From NCBI GenBank assembly GCA_947474065.1, contig CANJHD010000026.1:1-32269 (forward strand): DNA of 32,269 nt. Direction: 5' to 3'. The notes under the pieces were generated by a model. That model made no database searches, was not told the origin of the DNA, and was given only the letters and a program-made list of their open reading frames with translations. A program made the translations under genes and the position numbers. Shown here piece after piece: positions 31,714-32,269 of this stretch. Every line of letters starts with the position of its first letter. The first letter of the stretch is position 1. The stretch comes from Planctomycetaceae bacterium (GTDB taxonomy: Bacteria > Planctomycetota > Phycisphaerae > Phycisphaerales > SM1A02).

Positions 31714-32269
31714 GTGCGAGTGATCTTCAAGGATCGAAATGTCTTGCTTGCCACCACCGTGGCTGCGCTCGGCTATTTCGTGGACATCTTTGATTTGCTG
31801 CTCTTTGCACTCGTGCGGGTACGCAGTTTGAAAGATGTACTGGCCCCAGAGATCGCCGCAGCGCAGCAGAAGTTGCTCGAGACAGCACGCTTTGCTGACA
31901 GCGCCGCCATGGAGCGCGCCAAGGACATGGTGGCGGACAAAGTCCTGCGCGATGCGGGCGTGATGCTTGACAACATCTTGCAAATGACCGGCCTCGTGGT
32001 CGGTGGCATCGTCTGGGGCGTGTTGGCTGACCGACTCGGTCGCTTGCAAATGCTCTTTGGATCCATCTTGGTCTATTCAGTGGCCAACATCCTGAACGCA
32101 TTCGTTGCCAATGTGCCCGCTGACTCGATGTTCTCTTTCATGAACGTCATCGGACTGGGAAGCGCATACAACCAGTACGCAACGCTGCGCTTCATTGCAG
32201 GCTTCGGCCTGGCCGGTGAGCTTGGCGCAGGCATCACGCTCGTCAGTGAGTTGGTCAGTAAAGAACAGC
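31714..32269 (+). CDS. MFS transporter (3' partial)
   Basis: The frame runs to the window end (185 residues visible). It begins RVIFKDRNVLLATTVAALGYFVDIFDLLLFALVRVRSL (helix 1), continues with a ~60-residue soluble insertion (EIAAAQQKLLETARF.. RAKDMVADKVL), then helix 2 with the MFS signature GGIVWGVLADRLGRLQMLFGSILVYSVANI (GxLADRxGR) and RFIAGFGLAGELGAGITLVSELVSKEQ. This is the sugar/organic-acid proton-symporter branch. GTG at 31714 or 31720 is the start. The insertion between the first two helices is longer than usual. The substrate is unknown. Confidence 0.85.
   Translation, partial: MRVIFKDRNVLLATTVAALGYFVDIFDLLLFALVRVRSLKDVLAPEIAAAQQKLLETARFADSAAMERAKDMVADKVLRDAGVMLDNILQMTGLVVGGIVWGVLADRLGRLQMLFGSILVYSVANILNAFVANVPADSMFSFMNVIGLGSAYNQYATLRFIAGFGLAGELGAGITLVSELVSKEQ

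Overview
The window looks like a chromosomal piece of a heterotrophic planctomycete, most likely of the Phycisphaerae type. Three things point there. First, a DUF1501 gene sits next to a DUF1549/DUF1553 gene with an N-terminal planctomycete cytochrome (PSCyt1) domain. Second, many secreted proteins carry a short dockerin-like motif of the form DLNGDGxVNGADLGxLLxxWG. Third, one secreted protein ends in a Pro-Ala-Pro-Gly, hydrophobic, Arg-rich tail of the PEP-CTERM class. No sequence search could be run, so the taxonomy is inference.

Region by region. 1-601 is the end of a vanadium haloperoxidase/PAP2-like secreted protein with a dockerin-like tail. 629-6037 holds a divergent pair (RluA-type pseudouridine synthase; NodB-type polysaccharide deacetylase), then a large MscS-family channel and a class I aminotransferase. 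6048-18381 is a long run on the minus strand. In transcription order it encodes a hybrid histidine kinase, the PSCyt1-DUF1549-DUF1553 protein, the DUF1501 protein, a very small PDZ-like protein, an MscS channel fused to a cyclic-nucleotide-binding domain, a cytochrome P450, a secreted phosphodiesterase, a DUF155/RMD1 membrane protein and an M48 metalloprotease. 18570-19975 has a PfkB sugar kinase convergent with a TspO homologue.

20.0-30.3 kb is the accessory part. It holds a solitary AbiEi-type antitoxin with a GTACAA operator-like array, a second decayed AbiEi fragment, two strong palindromes, a pair of recently duplicated dockerin-type genes, small membrane proteins, and an orphan HsdR-N/PD-(D/E)XK nuclease gene framed by 15-bp inverted repeats. 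A four-gene minus-strand set of secreted dockerin-motif proteins follows: RCC1 propeller, thrombospondin-type-3, C-type-lectin-like, and IPT plus SUMF1-like. The region ends at an intact tRNA-Gly(CCC) gene. An 82-bp repeat occurs in the same orientation near both ends, and two partial copies of the tRNA-Gly 3' end lie inside or at the far border. The simplest reading is an old, integrase-less genomic island at tRNA-Gly, which is inference.

30.3-32.3 kb returns to ordinary genes: a PEP-CTERM-like secreted protein with a strong terminator, a small conserved cytosolic protein, and the start of an MFS transporter that runs off the window.

The most interesting items are the inverted-repeat-framed nuclease gene, the repeat/tRNA architecture of the 20-30 kb segment, the toxin-less AbiEi genes with their palindromes, the seven-bladed Cys-rich RCC1 protein, and the mini-PDZ gene joined to a cNMP-gated-type MscS channel.
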